DNA of 64,000 nt from Stella humosa (GTDB taxonomy: Bacteria > Pseudomonadota > Alphaproteobacteria > ATCC43930 > Allostellaceae). Positions 43,754-52,711 of the stretch are shown in pieces. The notes below the pieces were generated by a model. It was not told the DNA's origin. It worked only from the letters and a program-made list of their open reading frames with translations, and did no database searches. The DNA lies in the NCBI RefSeq assembly GCF_006738645.1, contig NZ_AP019700.1, positions 3,112,001 through 3,176,000 of the forward strand. Direction: 5' to 3'. Both the position numbers and the translations under genes were made by a program. How positions within the stretch are numbered: position 1 is the first letter of the stretch; each line of letters starts with the position of its first letter.

Positions 43754-46386
43754 GGCGGCGGGGCGATGGCCGCGACGAGCCGCGACAGGTCGGCCGGCGT
43801 GATCGGCTTTTCCAGGAACGGCCGGCCGCAGCGGGCCAGGAAGCGCTGGGCCTGGCCACCCATGGCATCGCCGGTGATGAAGCCGAGCCGGGCCAGCATA
43901 TGCGGCTGCTCGCGGGCCAGCAGGCCGAACAGCGCCTCGCCATCCAGGCCCGGCATGCGCAGGTCGCTCAGGATCAGGTCGAAGGGGGCGTCCCGCAGGC
44001 GGGCCAGCGCCTCGCCGCCGGACATGGCGATCTCGACCCGGTCGCCCGTGTGTCGCAGCATCGCCGCCACGACATCGGCGACGTCGCCCTCGTCGTCGAT
44101 CACCAGCACATGCCGGCCAGAGGCCACGGCGTCCGGCGGCGGGGCCGGCTCGGCCGCCGCTGCGACGGCACCGAAGACCGGCAGCTCGACCGTGAACTGC
44201 GCACCGCCACCCTTGGCGTCGGCGAGCGAGATGCAGCCGCCATGGCTCTCGATCACCCGATGGCAGAAGGCCAGGCCAATGCCGGTGCCGACGCCGATGC
44301 CACGGGTGGTGAAGAACGGTTCGAAAACCCGGGCGTGCAGTGCGCGCGGCACGCCCGGGCCGGTATCGCGGACACGCAGCACCACATGGCCTGCATGCCG
44401 GGCAAGGCTCGTCGAGATGGTCAGGGTCCGCTCGCCCGGGGCCTCGCGCATGGCGATCTCGGCATTGAAGATCAGGTTGGTCATCACCTGGGCAAGCTGG
44501 TCGATATCGCCCTCGACGGGCGGCAGGCCTGCCGCCAGCCGCAGCCGGACGCGGACCCCGCTCGACCGCAGCGCGTGGCCGGCCACCTCCACCGCGTCGT
44601 GGATCACCTGCTCCAGGCAGACCGGCTCCGAACGCTTGGGCCGGCGTCGCGCCATGGACAGGAAGGTCTTCACGATCCGCACGCAGCGATCGGCCGCCCG
44701 GCCGATGCGGTTCAGGCGGTCGGTGATGGCAGGGTCGAAGGTCGTCTCCTTCAACAGCAGCGCCTGCCCGACCACGACCGACAGCGGATTGTTCAGCTCG
44801 TGCGCCACCCCGGCCAGCAACTCGCCCAGTGCGGCCAGCTTCTCGCTCTGGTGCAAGGCCTCGCGCTGCTCGTCCAGCTTGGCCGCGACGGCGTTGCGCT
44901 CGGTCAGGTCGACCGTGCAGCCGACCACCATGGCTTCGCCATGAACCTCGACCGCACGGGCCGAGATCGCGGCGGGGAAGCTCCGGCCATCGCCCGACCG
45001 CATCGCCGCCTCGAAGCCGTCGACGCCACCATCGATCGCGATCAGCCCGGCCAGGCGATCGCAGTCGCCCGGATCGACGAAGGCATCGCGCGCATAGATC
45101 GGTCCGGCCTGCGGATCGGCGCCATAGAGGCTGCGCGAGGCCGGGCTCTGGTAGAAGATCCGCCCGTCGGACAGGCGCGTCATCCTGATGGCGACCGGGC
45201 AGGCTTCCAGCACCTGCTGCAGCAATTCGGCGCTGGCGCGCACCGCCCGCTCTGCGCGGCGGATCTCGGTCACGTCGGTGCGGACGCAGACGAGGCTGCC
45301 GTCGGACAGTTGCGACGAGCCGATGATGGTGACGTCGCCCGATACCAGCTCGAGTTCGATCGGCTTGCTGCCCGGCTGGCATAGCCGGCGGGTGATGCGC
45401 TCGGCCCCTTCGGGCGAGCCGTCGAAAGGCTGCCCGTCGACGCTGCGCAGCAGCCCCAGGCATTCCGCGATGAGTTCCCGCCGGAGCCGGCCGACCAGGG
45501 CATCCACCGGACGTCCCATCGCCTGGGCATAGGCGCTGTTGCACAGCAGGATGCGATCGTCGGGGCCGGTGATGGTGAAGCCAGCCGGCAGGTTCTCGAT
45601 CGCCTCGCGCAGGAGCCGCATGGTGCGGTCGCGCTCCGCCTCCGCCGCCAGGCGCCGGCTGATGTCGCGGATCTCGGCCACGAATATCGGCCGGCTGCCG
45701 GCGCGCGCACAGGCGATCGTCAACTCCGCCGGAAAATTCGAGCCGTCGCGGCGTCGCCCGGTCACCTGGATGCGCCGGCCGGCGCCATCGGCGCAGTCGC
45801 CGGAAAGATACTGCGCGATGCCGACGTCGCTGGCCTCGGCCGGCGGGATCAGGTCGCGCAGTGCCGTGCCCAGCGCCTCGGCCCGGCTGTAGCCGAACAT
45901 GCGCCCGGCTTCCGGATTGAAGTCCAGCACGCAGCCGTCGCCGGACATGGTGATCACGGCATCCATCGCCGACCCGGCCATGGCCGCCATCGTGGCGGTG
46001 GCGTCGCGGGCCCGATCCTCCGCCTGGCGCTCGCGCGAGATGTCGACGACGGTGCCAATAAGCTGCCCGTCGGCGACCCCCAGCGTGTCGCGGACCCAGC
46101 GCGCTCCGCCGTCGGTCATCAGCCGATACTCGGCTTCGGCCACCTCGCCATGGCGAAGTTGGCGAATCGCCTCGCGGTAGCCCGGGCGGTCGTCGACATG
46201 GATCAGGTCGGCCCAGCGGCGGCCGGCCCGTGCCCGCGTGCCCACGAAGCCGGGCGCGTTGGCGGAAACGAAGACGACCGGCGACGAGGTCGCGATCCCC
46301 GCCGCATAGCGAATGACGGGCCCATGCGACAGCATTGCCGCCAGCAATGCCGATGGGGGATTGGAAGCCGCGCCCAGAGATGCCAT
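43750..46386 (-). CDS. Four-PAS hybrid sensor histidine kinase with C-terminal receiver
   Basis: An 878-residue cytoplasmic sensor. At least four PAS or PAS-like units occupy residues 20 to 500, one with the textbook ITMSGDGCVLDFNPEAGRMFGYS. HisKA has phospho-accepting H529 (VAHELNNPLS). The ATPase shows NLIFNAEIAM, VRDTGPGVP and GTGIGLAFCHRVIESHGG. The C-terminal receiver has D808 (LSDLRMPGLDG). No membrane segments are seen, so an internal cue such as redox, a ligand or light is likely. The ATG at 46386 is preferred; an open frame continues upstream into the divergent promoter region without domain content. Confidence 0.9.
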   Translation of the reverse strand: MASLGAASNPPSALLAAMLSHGPVIRYAAGIATSSPVVFVSANAPGFVGTRARAGRRWADLIHVDDRPGYREAIRQLRHGEVAEAEYRLMTDGGARWVRDTLGVADGQLIGTVVDISRERQAEDRARDATATMAAMAGSAMDAVITMSGDGCVLDFNPEAGRMFGYSRAEALGTALRDLIPPAEASDVGIAQYLSGDCADGAGRRIQVTGRRRDGSNFPAELTIACARAGSRPIFVAEIRDISRRLAAEAERDRTMRLLREAIENLPAGFTITGPDDRILLCNSAYAQAMGRPVDALVGRLRRELIAECLGLLRSVDGQPFDGSPEGAERITRRLCQPGSKPIELELVSGDVTIIGSSQLSDGSLVCVRTDVTEIRRAERAVRASAELLQQVLEACPVAIRMTRLSDGRIFYQSPASRSLYGADPQAGPIYARDAFVDPGDCDRLAGLIAIDGGVDGFEAAMRSGDGRSFPAAISARAVEVHGEAMVVGCTVDLTERNAVAAKLDEQREALHQSEKLAALGELLAGVAHELNNPLSVVVGQALLLKETTFDPAITDRLNRIGRAADRCVRIVKTFLSMARRRPKRSEPVCLEQVIHDAVEVAGHALRSSGVRVRLRLAAGLPPVEGDIDQLAQVMTNLIFNAEIAMREAPGERTLTISTSLARHAGHVVLRVRDTGPGVPRALHARVFEPFFTTRGIGVGTGIGLAFCHRVIESHGGCISLADAKGGGAQFTVELPVFGAVAAAAEPAPPPDAVASGRHVLVIDDEGDVADVVAAMLRHTGDRVEIAMSGGEALARLRDAPFDLILSDLRMPGLDGEALFGLLAREQPHMLARLGFITGDAMGGQAQRFLARCGRPFLEKPITPADLSRLVAAIAPPP

Positions 46387-46483
46387 CCATCCACTCCGAA
46401 GGCCGTGAGCTGCTGTCGTCGCCACGAAGCGGAGAGCGGTTCTACCTTGGCTGGAAAAATCTCGGGACCAGGAGTGCGGGCGG

Positions 46484-47692
46484 ATGGCGGGAATTCTGTC
46501 GGGTATGCGGATCGTCGAAGGATCGGCCTTCGTCGCGGCCCCCCTGGGCGGCATGACGCTGGCGCAGCTCGGCGCCGACGTCATCCGCTTCGACCCGATC
46601 GGCGGCGGCATCGACTATCGCCGCTGGCCGCTGGCCGATTCCGGCGACAGCCTCTATTGGGTGGGCCTCAACAAGGGCAAGCGCTCGATCGCCATCGACG
46701 TGCGCTCGCCCGAGGGGCGCGAGTTGGCAACCGCGCTGATCACCGCCGATGGCCCCCAGGCTGGCCTGTTCCTGACCAATTTCCCCGGCACCGGCTGGCT
46801 CGACTACGAGCGGCTGCGGGCGGCCCGCGCCGACCTCATCATGCTGAACGTGCTGGGCAACCATGACGGCTCGTCGGCCGTCGACTACACCGTCAACTGC
46901 GCGGTGGGCTTTCCCGCCATGACCGGCCGCGACGGCGCGGCCAAGCCGGTAAACCATGTCATGCCGGGCTGGGACGTGGCGGCCGGCCTGACCGCCTGCG
47001 TCGGCCTGCTGGCGGCCGAGCGCCACCGCCGCGCGACCGGCGAGGGCCAGCTCATTCGCCTGCCGCTGTCGGACGTGGCGCTGGCGGTGGTGGGGGCGCT
47101 CGGCATGATCGCCGAGGTGGAGGTGAACGGCGCCCCTCGCCCGGCCTATGGCAACGACCTGTTCGGCGCCTTCGGCCGCGACTTCCCGACCCGCGACGGC
47201 CGCCGCGTGATGGTGGCCGCGATCAGCCCGCGGCAGTGGCAGGCGCTGGTCGCCACCACGGGCATGGCCGAGAAGTTCGCGCTGGTGGAAAAGCTCTACG
47301 AGGTCGACCTGCGCCAGGAGGGCGACCGCTTCACCGCGCGCGACGGCATCGCCGCCGTGCTGGGCCCGTGGATCGCCGCGCGCACGCTGGACGAGGTCCG
47401 CGCCCTGTTCGATGCCGGCGACGTGCTGTGGGGGCCCTACCAGGACATGGCCCAACTGCTGTCCGAGGACGCCCGCGCCTCCACCGCCAACCCGCTGTTC
47501 GGCGTCGTCGACCAGGCCGGGATCGGCCCCTACCGCGTGCCGCGCTCGACCCTGGACTTCGCGGCGGTCGAGCGCCTGCCGGCCCTGGCCGCACCGGCGC
47601 TGGGCCAGCATACCGACGAGGTGCTGTCGGGCGTGCTGGGCCTGCCCGACCACGCCATCGGCGATCTGCGGCAGCGGCGGGTGGTCGCCTAG
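46484..47692 (+). CDS. CaiB/BaiF CoA-transferase, mesaconyl-CoA C1-C4 transferase (Mct)-like
   Basis: A 402-residue family III CoA-transferase. The N-terminus VVEGSAFVAAPLGG-type sequence (here IVEGSAFVAAPLGGMTLAQLG) and LYWVGLNKGKRSIAIDV closely resemble my memory of 2-methylfumaryl-CoA isomerase (Mct) from the 3-hydroxypropionate bi-cycle. The catalytic Asp is probably that of VMPGWDVAAGL. No other bi-cycle genes are nearby, so the physiological role may differ. GGAG precedes the ATG. It is divergent from the hybrid kinase gene and 44 bases upstream of the murA homologue. Confidence 0.8.
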   Translation: MAGILSGMRIVEGSAFVAAPLGGMTLAQLGADVIRFDPIGGGIDYRRWPLADSGDSLYWVGLNKGKRSIAIDVRSPEGRELATALITADGPQAGLFLTNFPGTGWLDYERLRAARADLIMLNVLGNHDGSSAVDYTVNCAVGFPAMTGRDGAAKPVNHVMPGWDVAAGLTACVGLLAAERHRRATGEGQLIRLPLSDVALAVVGALGMIAEVEVNGAPRPAYGNDLFGAFGRDFPTRDGRRVMVAAISPRQWQALVATTGMAEKFALVEKLYEVDLRQEGDRFTARDGIAAVLGPWIAARTLDEVRALFDAGDVLWGPYQDMAQLLSEDARASTANPLFGVVDQAGIGPYRVPRSTLDFAAVERLPALAAPALGQHTDEVLSGVLGLPDHAIGDLRQRRVVA

Positions 47693-47736
47693 TCTATCCT
47701 GGCGGCAATGACGATTCGATCCAGGCGGGCGGCCCC

Positions 47737-49065
47737 ATGACGCATCCTTCGACGCAGGCATTGCGGGGGGCCGCCCCCTGGCATCGGCCGGACGCCGGTC
47801 GCCGGCTGGCGATCCGCGGCGGGCGGCCGCTGGTCGGCACCTATCCGATCAGCGGCGCCAAGAATGCGGTGCTGCCGCTGATGGTGTCGGCCCTGCTGAC
47901 GCCGCACCTCGTCACCCTGCACAACGTGCCGGCCAACCTCGATGTGGCGGTGCTGTCGGCGCTGCTGAAGCGTCTGGGGGCGGAGCTGCACTGGTCTTCG
48001 ACGGATGCCGGCCTGTCCCTGACGATCTGCGCCGACCGGCTGCATCCGCCGGAGATCGACCGCGCGCTCGTCGGCCGCATGCGCGCATCGGTGCTGCTAC
48101 TGGGCGCCCTCCTGGCCCGCTGCGGCGAAGCCAGCCTGCCGATGCCGGGCGGCGATGCCATCGGCCTGCGCGGCATCGACTTTCATGTCGACGGGCTGCG
48201 CGCCATGGGGGCGGTCATCGACCTCAGCGGCGGCATGATCCACGCGACCGCCCCCCGGGGTCTGCATGGCGCCGAGATCCGGCTGCCGATGCCGTCGGTG
48301 GGCGCGACCGAGAACCTGCTGCTGGCGGCGGTCGCGGCCAACGGCGCCACCGTCATCCGCAATGCCGCGCGCGAGCCGGAGATTGCCGACCTGGCCCAGT
48401 GCCTCGGCATGATGGGCGCCCGCATTGCGGGCGCCGGCACCGACGTGCTGACCATCGAGGGCGGCGGCAGCCTGGCCGGCGCGGTGCATACGGTCCTGCC
48501 CGACCGCATCGAGCTCGGCACCATGGCCTGCGCGGCGGCGATCACGGACGGCCAGCTATTTCTGCGCCACGGCCGGCGCGACCTGCTGGCCGCCGCCGTG
48601 CCGTTGCTGGAAGCGGCCGGCGTCGTGCTGCAACCCGTGGAAGGCGGGCTGATGGCACGGCGCGCCGCATCCGGGCTCGTCGGCACGGACTTCGTGACCC
48701 AGCCCTATCCCGGCTTTGCCACGGACCTGCAGTCGCCGGTGATGGCCATGCTGGCCACGGCTTCGGGCGCCAGCGCGGTGACCGAGACCATTTTCGAGCA
48801 ACGGCTGGGCCATGTCGACGAGCTGCGCAAGATGGGCGCGCGCATCCTGGTGCGCGGGTCGACCGCCCTGGTGCGCGGCGTGCCGCGGCTGCAAGGTGCC
48901 GCCGTGACGTGCCTGGACATCCGTGCCGCCGCCGCTATGGTCATCGCGGCGTTGGGCGCGGACGGCGAGACGGCGCTCGACGGCCTCGACCATATCGACC
49001 GCGGTTACGACGGCATGACCGGCAAGCTGGCCGCCTGCGGGGCCGATATCGTCCGCTCGGGATAG
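47737..49065 (+). CDS. murA: MurA-type UDP-GlcNAc enolpyruvyl transferase with Asp in place of the catalytic Cys
   Basis: A 442-residue EPSP-synthase-fold enzyme that, in the family, adds enolpyruvate to UDP-GlcNAc in peptidoglycan synthesis. K42 and N43 (SGAKNAVLPL), the Arg following the active loop (AIGLR) and the Asp of YPGFATD are conserved. The loop residue matching Cys115 of the E. coli enzyme is D140 (MPGGDAIG). Cys-to-Asp at this site is known in mycobacterial and chlamydial MurA and makes the enzyme insensitive to fosfomycin. A leader of about 20 residues precedes the usual start. The neighbours are not cell-wall genes, so this may be a second MurA. Confidence 0.85.
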   Translation: MTHPSTQALRGAAPWHRPDAGRRLAIRGGRPLVGTYPISGAKNAVLPLMVSALLTPHLVTLHNVPANLDVAVLSALLKRLGAELHWSSTDAGLSLTICADRLHPPEIDRALVGRMRASVLLLGALLARCGEASLPMPGGDAIGLRGIDFHVDGLRAMGAVIDLSGGMIHATAPRGLHGAEIRLPMPSVGATENLLLAAVAANGATVIRNAAREPEIADLAQCLGMMGARIAGAGTDVLTIEGGGSLAGAVHTVLPDRIELGTMACAAAITDGQLFLRHGRRDLLAAAVPLLEAAGVVLQPVEGGLMARRAASGLVGTDFVTQPYPGFATDLQSPVMAMLATASGASAVTETIFEQRLGHVDELRKMGARILVRGSTALVRGVPRLQGAAVTCLDIRAAAAMVIAALGADGETALDGLDHIDRGYDGMTGKLAACGADIVRSG

Positions 49066-49097
49066 CACGCCGATCGCGGCAATTTGTCGTTCGAGGC

Positions 49098-49122
49098 GGA
49101 ACCCTGGCCGCCGGCTCGCGTT
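49098..49122 (+). promoter_or_regulatory. EcfG-type general-stress promoter upstream of phyR
   Basis: GGAAC (49098-49102) and CGTT (49119-49122) are separated by 16 bases, matching the alphaproteobacterial EcfG consensus exactly. It faces the phyR gene, whose start is about 200 bases downstream with no convincing gene between. Autoregulation of phyR by EcfG is the known pattern in related bacteria. Confidence 0.6.
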
Positions 49123-49329
49123 ATCGCAGCGGGATGCGAGTATACCAAACCACGAGGAGGGGCGCGCGAACGCGGCGGTGGCCGGTCGCCAGCCCAGTCC
49201 ATCAAGCTATAAGCTGTTGTTTTTCAATAATAGCGCGCTTGCCGCCCCATGTGGACGGCCGACCTTCGACGGCTTCGCGCAGCCGCCAGGCCTGCAGTCA
49301 ACTGTCCAGCAGTTCAGGGATCTAGGACC

Positions 49330-50160
49330 ATGACCGACCACGGACGTGCCACCGTCGCCGCCCATCTGCCCTATCTGCGCCGCTATGCCCGCGCCCTGAC
49401 CGGGTCGCAGGCGGCTGGCGATGCCTGCGTCCGCGGCTGCCTGGAGGCGCTGCTGGCCGACCCGACGCGCGACCGCGCGCAGCTGATGAGCCGCACCGAC
49501 CTGTTCGTGCTGTTCCACAAGGTCCACGAGCGGCTGGTCTGGGCTCAGGACGAGGAGGATTTCGCGGACGAGGACCTGGACGATCCGCTCGACCGCGGCG
49601 TCGCCCAGCGCGTGCGCGGCCTGTCCGAGCGCAACCGCCAGGTCCTGCTGCTGACCCACACCGAAGGCTTCCCCATCCCCGAGGTCGCCCGCATCATCGG
49701 CGAATCCCAGGAGATGACGGTCGACCTGCTGAACCGTGCCTGGGAAGCGCTCCGCGCCCAGCCCAGCGCCCAGGTGCTGATCATCGAGGACGAGCCGATC
49801 ATCGCGCTCGACATCGCCGGCATCCTGAAGGACATGGGCCACGAGGTGATTGGCGTCGCTTCCACCTCCGACCAGGCGATCGCACTCGCCAAGGCGCGCA
49901 ACCCGAGCCTGGTCCTGGCCGACGTGCAGCTCGAAGACGGCAGCACGGGCATCGAGGCCGCGACCAAGATCCTGGAGCTGCTGTCCGTGCCGGTCGTCTT
50001 CGTCACCGCCTATCCCGAGCGACTGCTGACGGGCGAGCGCATCGAGCCGGCCTTCCTCGTCTCCAAGCCGTTCGAGCCGACGACGCTGGAAGTCGCCGTC
50101 TCCCAGGCGCTGCTGTGCGGCGCCCAGGCCAACATCCTGCGCCAGCCCAAGGTGGCGTAG
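49330..50160 (+). CDS. phyR: PhyR-type anti-anti-sigma response regulator
   Basis: A 276-residue regulator with the PhyR architecture: an N-terminal sigma-like domain (LPYLRRYARALTGSQAAGDA, later LSERNRQVLLLTHTEGFPIPEVARIIGES) followed by a C-terminal receiver. The phospho-acceptor is D198 (LADVQLEDGSTG) and the Lys is K246 (VSKPFEP). When phosphorylated, PhyR binds the anti-sigma factor NepR and frees EcfG to start the general stress response. The extra loop LEDGSTG is typical of PhyR receivers. Unlike in many relatives, no nepR or ecfG lies beside it. The ATG at 49330 fits the domain start. Confidence 0.94.
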   Translation: MTDHGRATVAAHLPYLRRYARALTGSQAAGDACVRGCLEALLADPTRDRAQLMSRTDLFVLFHKVHERLVWAQDEEDFADEDLDDPLDRGVAQRVRGLSERNRQVLLLTHTEGFPIPEVARIIGESQEMTVDLLNRAWEALRAQPSAQVLIIEDEPIIALDIAGILKDMGHEVIGVASTSDQAIALAKARNPSLVLADVQLEDGSTGIEAATKILELLSVPVVFVTAYPERLLTGERIEPAFLVSKPFEPTTLEVAVSQALLCGAQANILRQPKVA

Positions 50161-50167
50161 CTCCGGT

Positions 50168-50202
50168 TCGTGGCGGGGGTTCGATGGGGACTCCCGCCAC
50201 GA
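50168..50202. terminator. Stem-loop between convergent phyR and dehydrogenase genes
   Basis: Ten perfect pairs (50168-50177 with 50193-50202), extended by two more including one G-T, enclose an 11-base loop. It lies in the 92-base convergent gap, where a bidirectional terminator is expected. There is no T-tract. Confidence 0.5.
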
Positions 50203-50252
50203 CCATCAGAATGCCGCATCGCCATCAACTCGCGACGGGATGCTCGCTCCGC

Positions 50253-52703
50253 CTACCCCCGGATACGCGCCCCCGCCGGATCATAGAACGGCTTCAGTTG
50301 GGCCACGGCCTCATGCCGCTCCCAGGCCACCTCGATCTCGAAGCGGCCGGATGCCAGCCATTCGGCCGTCACCCCGTCCGGGTTGTGGACATAGCCCATG
50401 CCGAGCGAGGCGCCGATGCGGTGGCCGTACATGCCCGACGTGGTGCTGCCGACGATGACGCCGTCGCGCCATACCGGCTCCTCGTGGTGCAGCGACGGCC
50501 GGTCGTCGGCCAGGCGGAACTGCACCAGCCGGCGGGTGGGCGTGCCCTGCTCGCGCCGCCGCAGCAGCGCGTCGCGGCCGACGAAGCCGCCCGGCTTGTC
50601 CCACGCCACGGCAAAGCCGAGGCCGGCCGCCACCGGGTCGTCCTCGCCGCCGATGTCGTGGCCCCAGTGGCGATAGGCCTTCTCCATCCGGCAGGCGTTC
50701 ATTGCGTGGTAGCCGGCATGGCCCAGCCCGAATTCCGCCCCCGCTGCCACGATGCGGTCGAAGACGTGGACCGCGAACTCGGCCGGCACATAAAGCTCCC
50801 ATCCCAGTTCGCCGACATAGGTGATGCGGCTGGCGCGCACCGTCGCATAGCCGATCTCGACCTCGCGCGAGGTGGCGAAGGGGAAGGCGTCGTTTCCCAT
50901 GTCCTGTCCCGTCAGGCGGCCCATCAGTTCGCGCGAGCGCGGGCCCATCAGCCCCAGCATCGGCAGGCCGGACGTGATGTCGGTGATGGTGACGCGGGCG
51001 CCGTCCGGCACCTGCCCCTGCAGCCACGCGCGGTCGCGGGTCTGGGCCGACCCGCTGGTGACGACCAGGAAGCGCGTCTCGGCCAGGCGGGTGATGGTGA
51101 GGTCGGCCTCGATGCCGCCGCGCGCGTTCAGCCACTGGGTATAGACCACGCGGCCGGCGGCGACGTCGATCCGGTTGGCGCTGACCCGGTCGAGCAAGGC
51201 CAGGGCGTCCGCCCCCTCGACCAGGAACTTGGCGAAGGATGCCTGGTCGAACAGCGCCACCCGGTCGCGCACGGCCAGGCATTCGGCGGCCGTGTTGGCG
51301 AACCAGTTCTGGCGCTGCCAGCTATAGGCATAGGCGGGGGTCGAGGCCGGGGCGCCGAACCAGTTCGGCCGCTCCCACCCCGACATCTCGCCCATGCAGG
51401 CACCGGCCGCCACCAGCCGGTCGTGGAAGGGTGAGCGCCGCGCGCCGCGCGCGCTGGTCACCTGGTAGAAGGGCCAGTGCATGGCATAGAGCAGGCCCAG
51501 CGTCTCCGTCGTGCGGTCGCGCAGGTAGCCCGCATTGGACTGGAACGGCTGCATCCGGCGCACGTCGACGTCGGCCAGGTCCATCGGCGGGTGGCGGTCG
51601 CGGATCCATTCCGCCAGCACCTTGCCGACCCCGCCCGAGCTCTGGATGCCGATGGAGTTGAAGCCGCAGGCGACGAACAGGTCGCGCACCTCCGCCGTCT
51701 CGCCCAGGAGGTAGCGGTCGTCCGGCGTGAAGCTCTCCGGCCCGTTGAACCAGGTCTGGATGCCGGCGTCGGCCAGGATCGGCAGGCGGCCGATGGCGCG
51801 CTCCAGGATCGGCTCGAAATGGTCCATGTCGGGCGGCAGGCTGTCGAAGGCGAAGTCCTTCGGGATGCCCTTCATGCCCCACGGCTTGGCCACCGGCTCG
51901 AAGGCGCCGACCAGCATCTTGCCGGCGTCCTCCTTGTAGTAGGCGCACTCGTCGGGCACGCGCAGCACCGGCAGGTCGCGCGGCACGGCGGCGATCCCCT
52001 CGGTCACGATGTAGAAATGCTCGGCCGCGTGCAGCGGCAGCGACACGCCGGCCGCCTTGCCCAGCGTGCGCGACCACATGCCGGCCGCCAGCACGACCGT
52101 GTCGGCGCGCAGTTCCCCCTGCTCCGTCACGACGCCAACGGCGCGCCCGCCCTCGAGCAGGATGCGCTCGACCTCGATCCCCTCGACGACGCGGGCACCG
52201 CCCATGCGCGCACCCTTGGCATAGGCCTGGGTCACGTCGACCGGGTTGGCCTGGCCGTCCTTGGGCAGGAAAACACCGCCGACCACGCCGTCCAGCGACA
52301 GCAGCGGATACTTCGCCTTGATCTCGGCCGGGCCGATCACGTCGACCGACAGCCCGAACATCTTGGCCATCGAGGCGCCGCGCTTCATCTCGTGGAAGCG
52401 CTCCTCGTTCAGCGCGACCGAGACGGAGCCGTTCTGCTTGAAGCCGGTCGACTGCCCCGTCTCGCGCTCCAGCTCGTAGAGCAGTTCCGACGTGTACTTA
52501 GCCAACTCGGTCATGTTGCGGGACGCGCGCAACTGGCCGATCAGGCCGGCCGCGTGCCAGGTGGTGCCGCAGGTGAGCTGCCGGCGCTCCAGCAGCACCA
52601 CGTCGCGGATGCCGAGCTTGGTCAGGTGATAGGCGATCGAGCAGCCGATGATGCCGCCGCCGACGATGACGACATCGGCGCGGGCGGGAAGCGTAACGGA
52701 CAT
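50253..52703 (-). CDS. Dimethylglycine/sarcosine dehydrogenase-like FAD enzyme with GcvT domain
   Basis: An 816-residue two-part enzyme. The N-terminal DAO-type FAD domain has VVIVGGGIIGCSIAYHL and a TTWHAAG motif whose H50 matches the residue carrying covalent FAD in dimethylglycine dehydrogenase. From about residue 430 the sequence is a GcvT/aminomethyltransferase fold (YVGELGWELYVPAE, later MEKAYRHWG), which binds tetrahydrofolate in characterised relatives and captures the formaldehyde unit. It oxidatively demethylates an N-methylated amine or amino acid. It is the last gene of the polyamine-type transporter operon, eight bases after a permease gene. Confidence 0.92.
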   Translation of the reverse strand: MSVTLPARADVVIVGGGIIGCSIAYHLTKLGIRDVVLLERRQLTCGTTWHAAGLIGQLRASRNMTELAKYTSELLYELERETGQSTGFKQNGSVSVALNEERFHEMKRGASMAKMFGLSVDVIGPAEIKAKYPLLSLDGVVGGVFLPKDGQANPVDVTQAYAKGARMGGARVVEGIEVERILLEGGRAVGVVTEQGELRADTVVLAAGMWSRTLGKAAGVSLPLHAAEHFYIVTEGIAAVPRDLPVLRVPDECAYYKEDAGKMLVGAFEPVAKPWGMKGIPKDFAFDSLPPDMDHFEPILERAIGRLPILADAGIQTWFNGPESFTPDDRYLLGETAEVRDLFVACGFNSIGIQSSGGVGKVLAEWIRDRHPPMDLADVDVRRMQPFQSNAGYLRDRTTETLGLLYAMHWPFYQVTSARGARRSPFHDRLVAAGACMGEMSGWERPNWFGAPASTPAYAYSWQRQNWFANTAAECLAVRDRVALFDQASFAKFLVEGADALALLDRVSANRIDVAAGRVVYTQWLNARGGIEADLTITRLAETRFLVVTSGSAQTRDRAWLQGQVPDGARVTITDITSGLPMLGLMGPRSRELMGRLTGQDMGNDAFPFATSREVEIGYATVRASRITYVGELGWELYVPAEFAVHVFDRIVAAGAEFGLGHAGYHAMNACRMEKAYRHWGHDIGGEDDPVAAGLGFAVAWDKPGGFVGRDALLRRREQGTPTRRLVQFRLADDRPSLHHEEPVWRDGVIVGSTTSGMYGHRIGASLGMGYVHNPDGVTAEWLASGRFEIEVAWERHEAVAQLKPFYDPAGARIRG

Positions 52704-52711
52704 CGGATCTC

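Noticed and set aside
49204-49236. AT-rich stretch upstream of phyR as an intrinsic terminator
   Set aside because: The possible stem before the T-run is only four pairs, too weak to call.
49005-49329. Small nepR gene next to phyR
   Set aside because: Short frames on both strands were read; none has the NepR helix pattern, and the longest are Arg/Pro/Ser-rich shadows.
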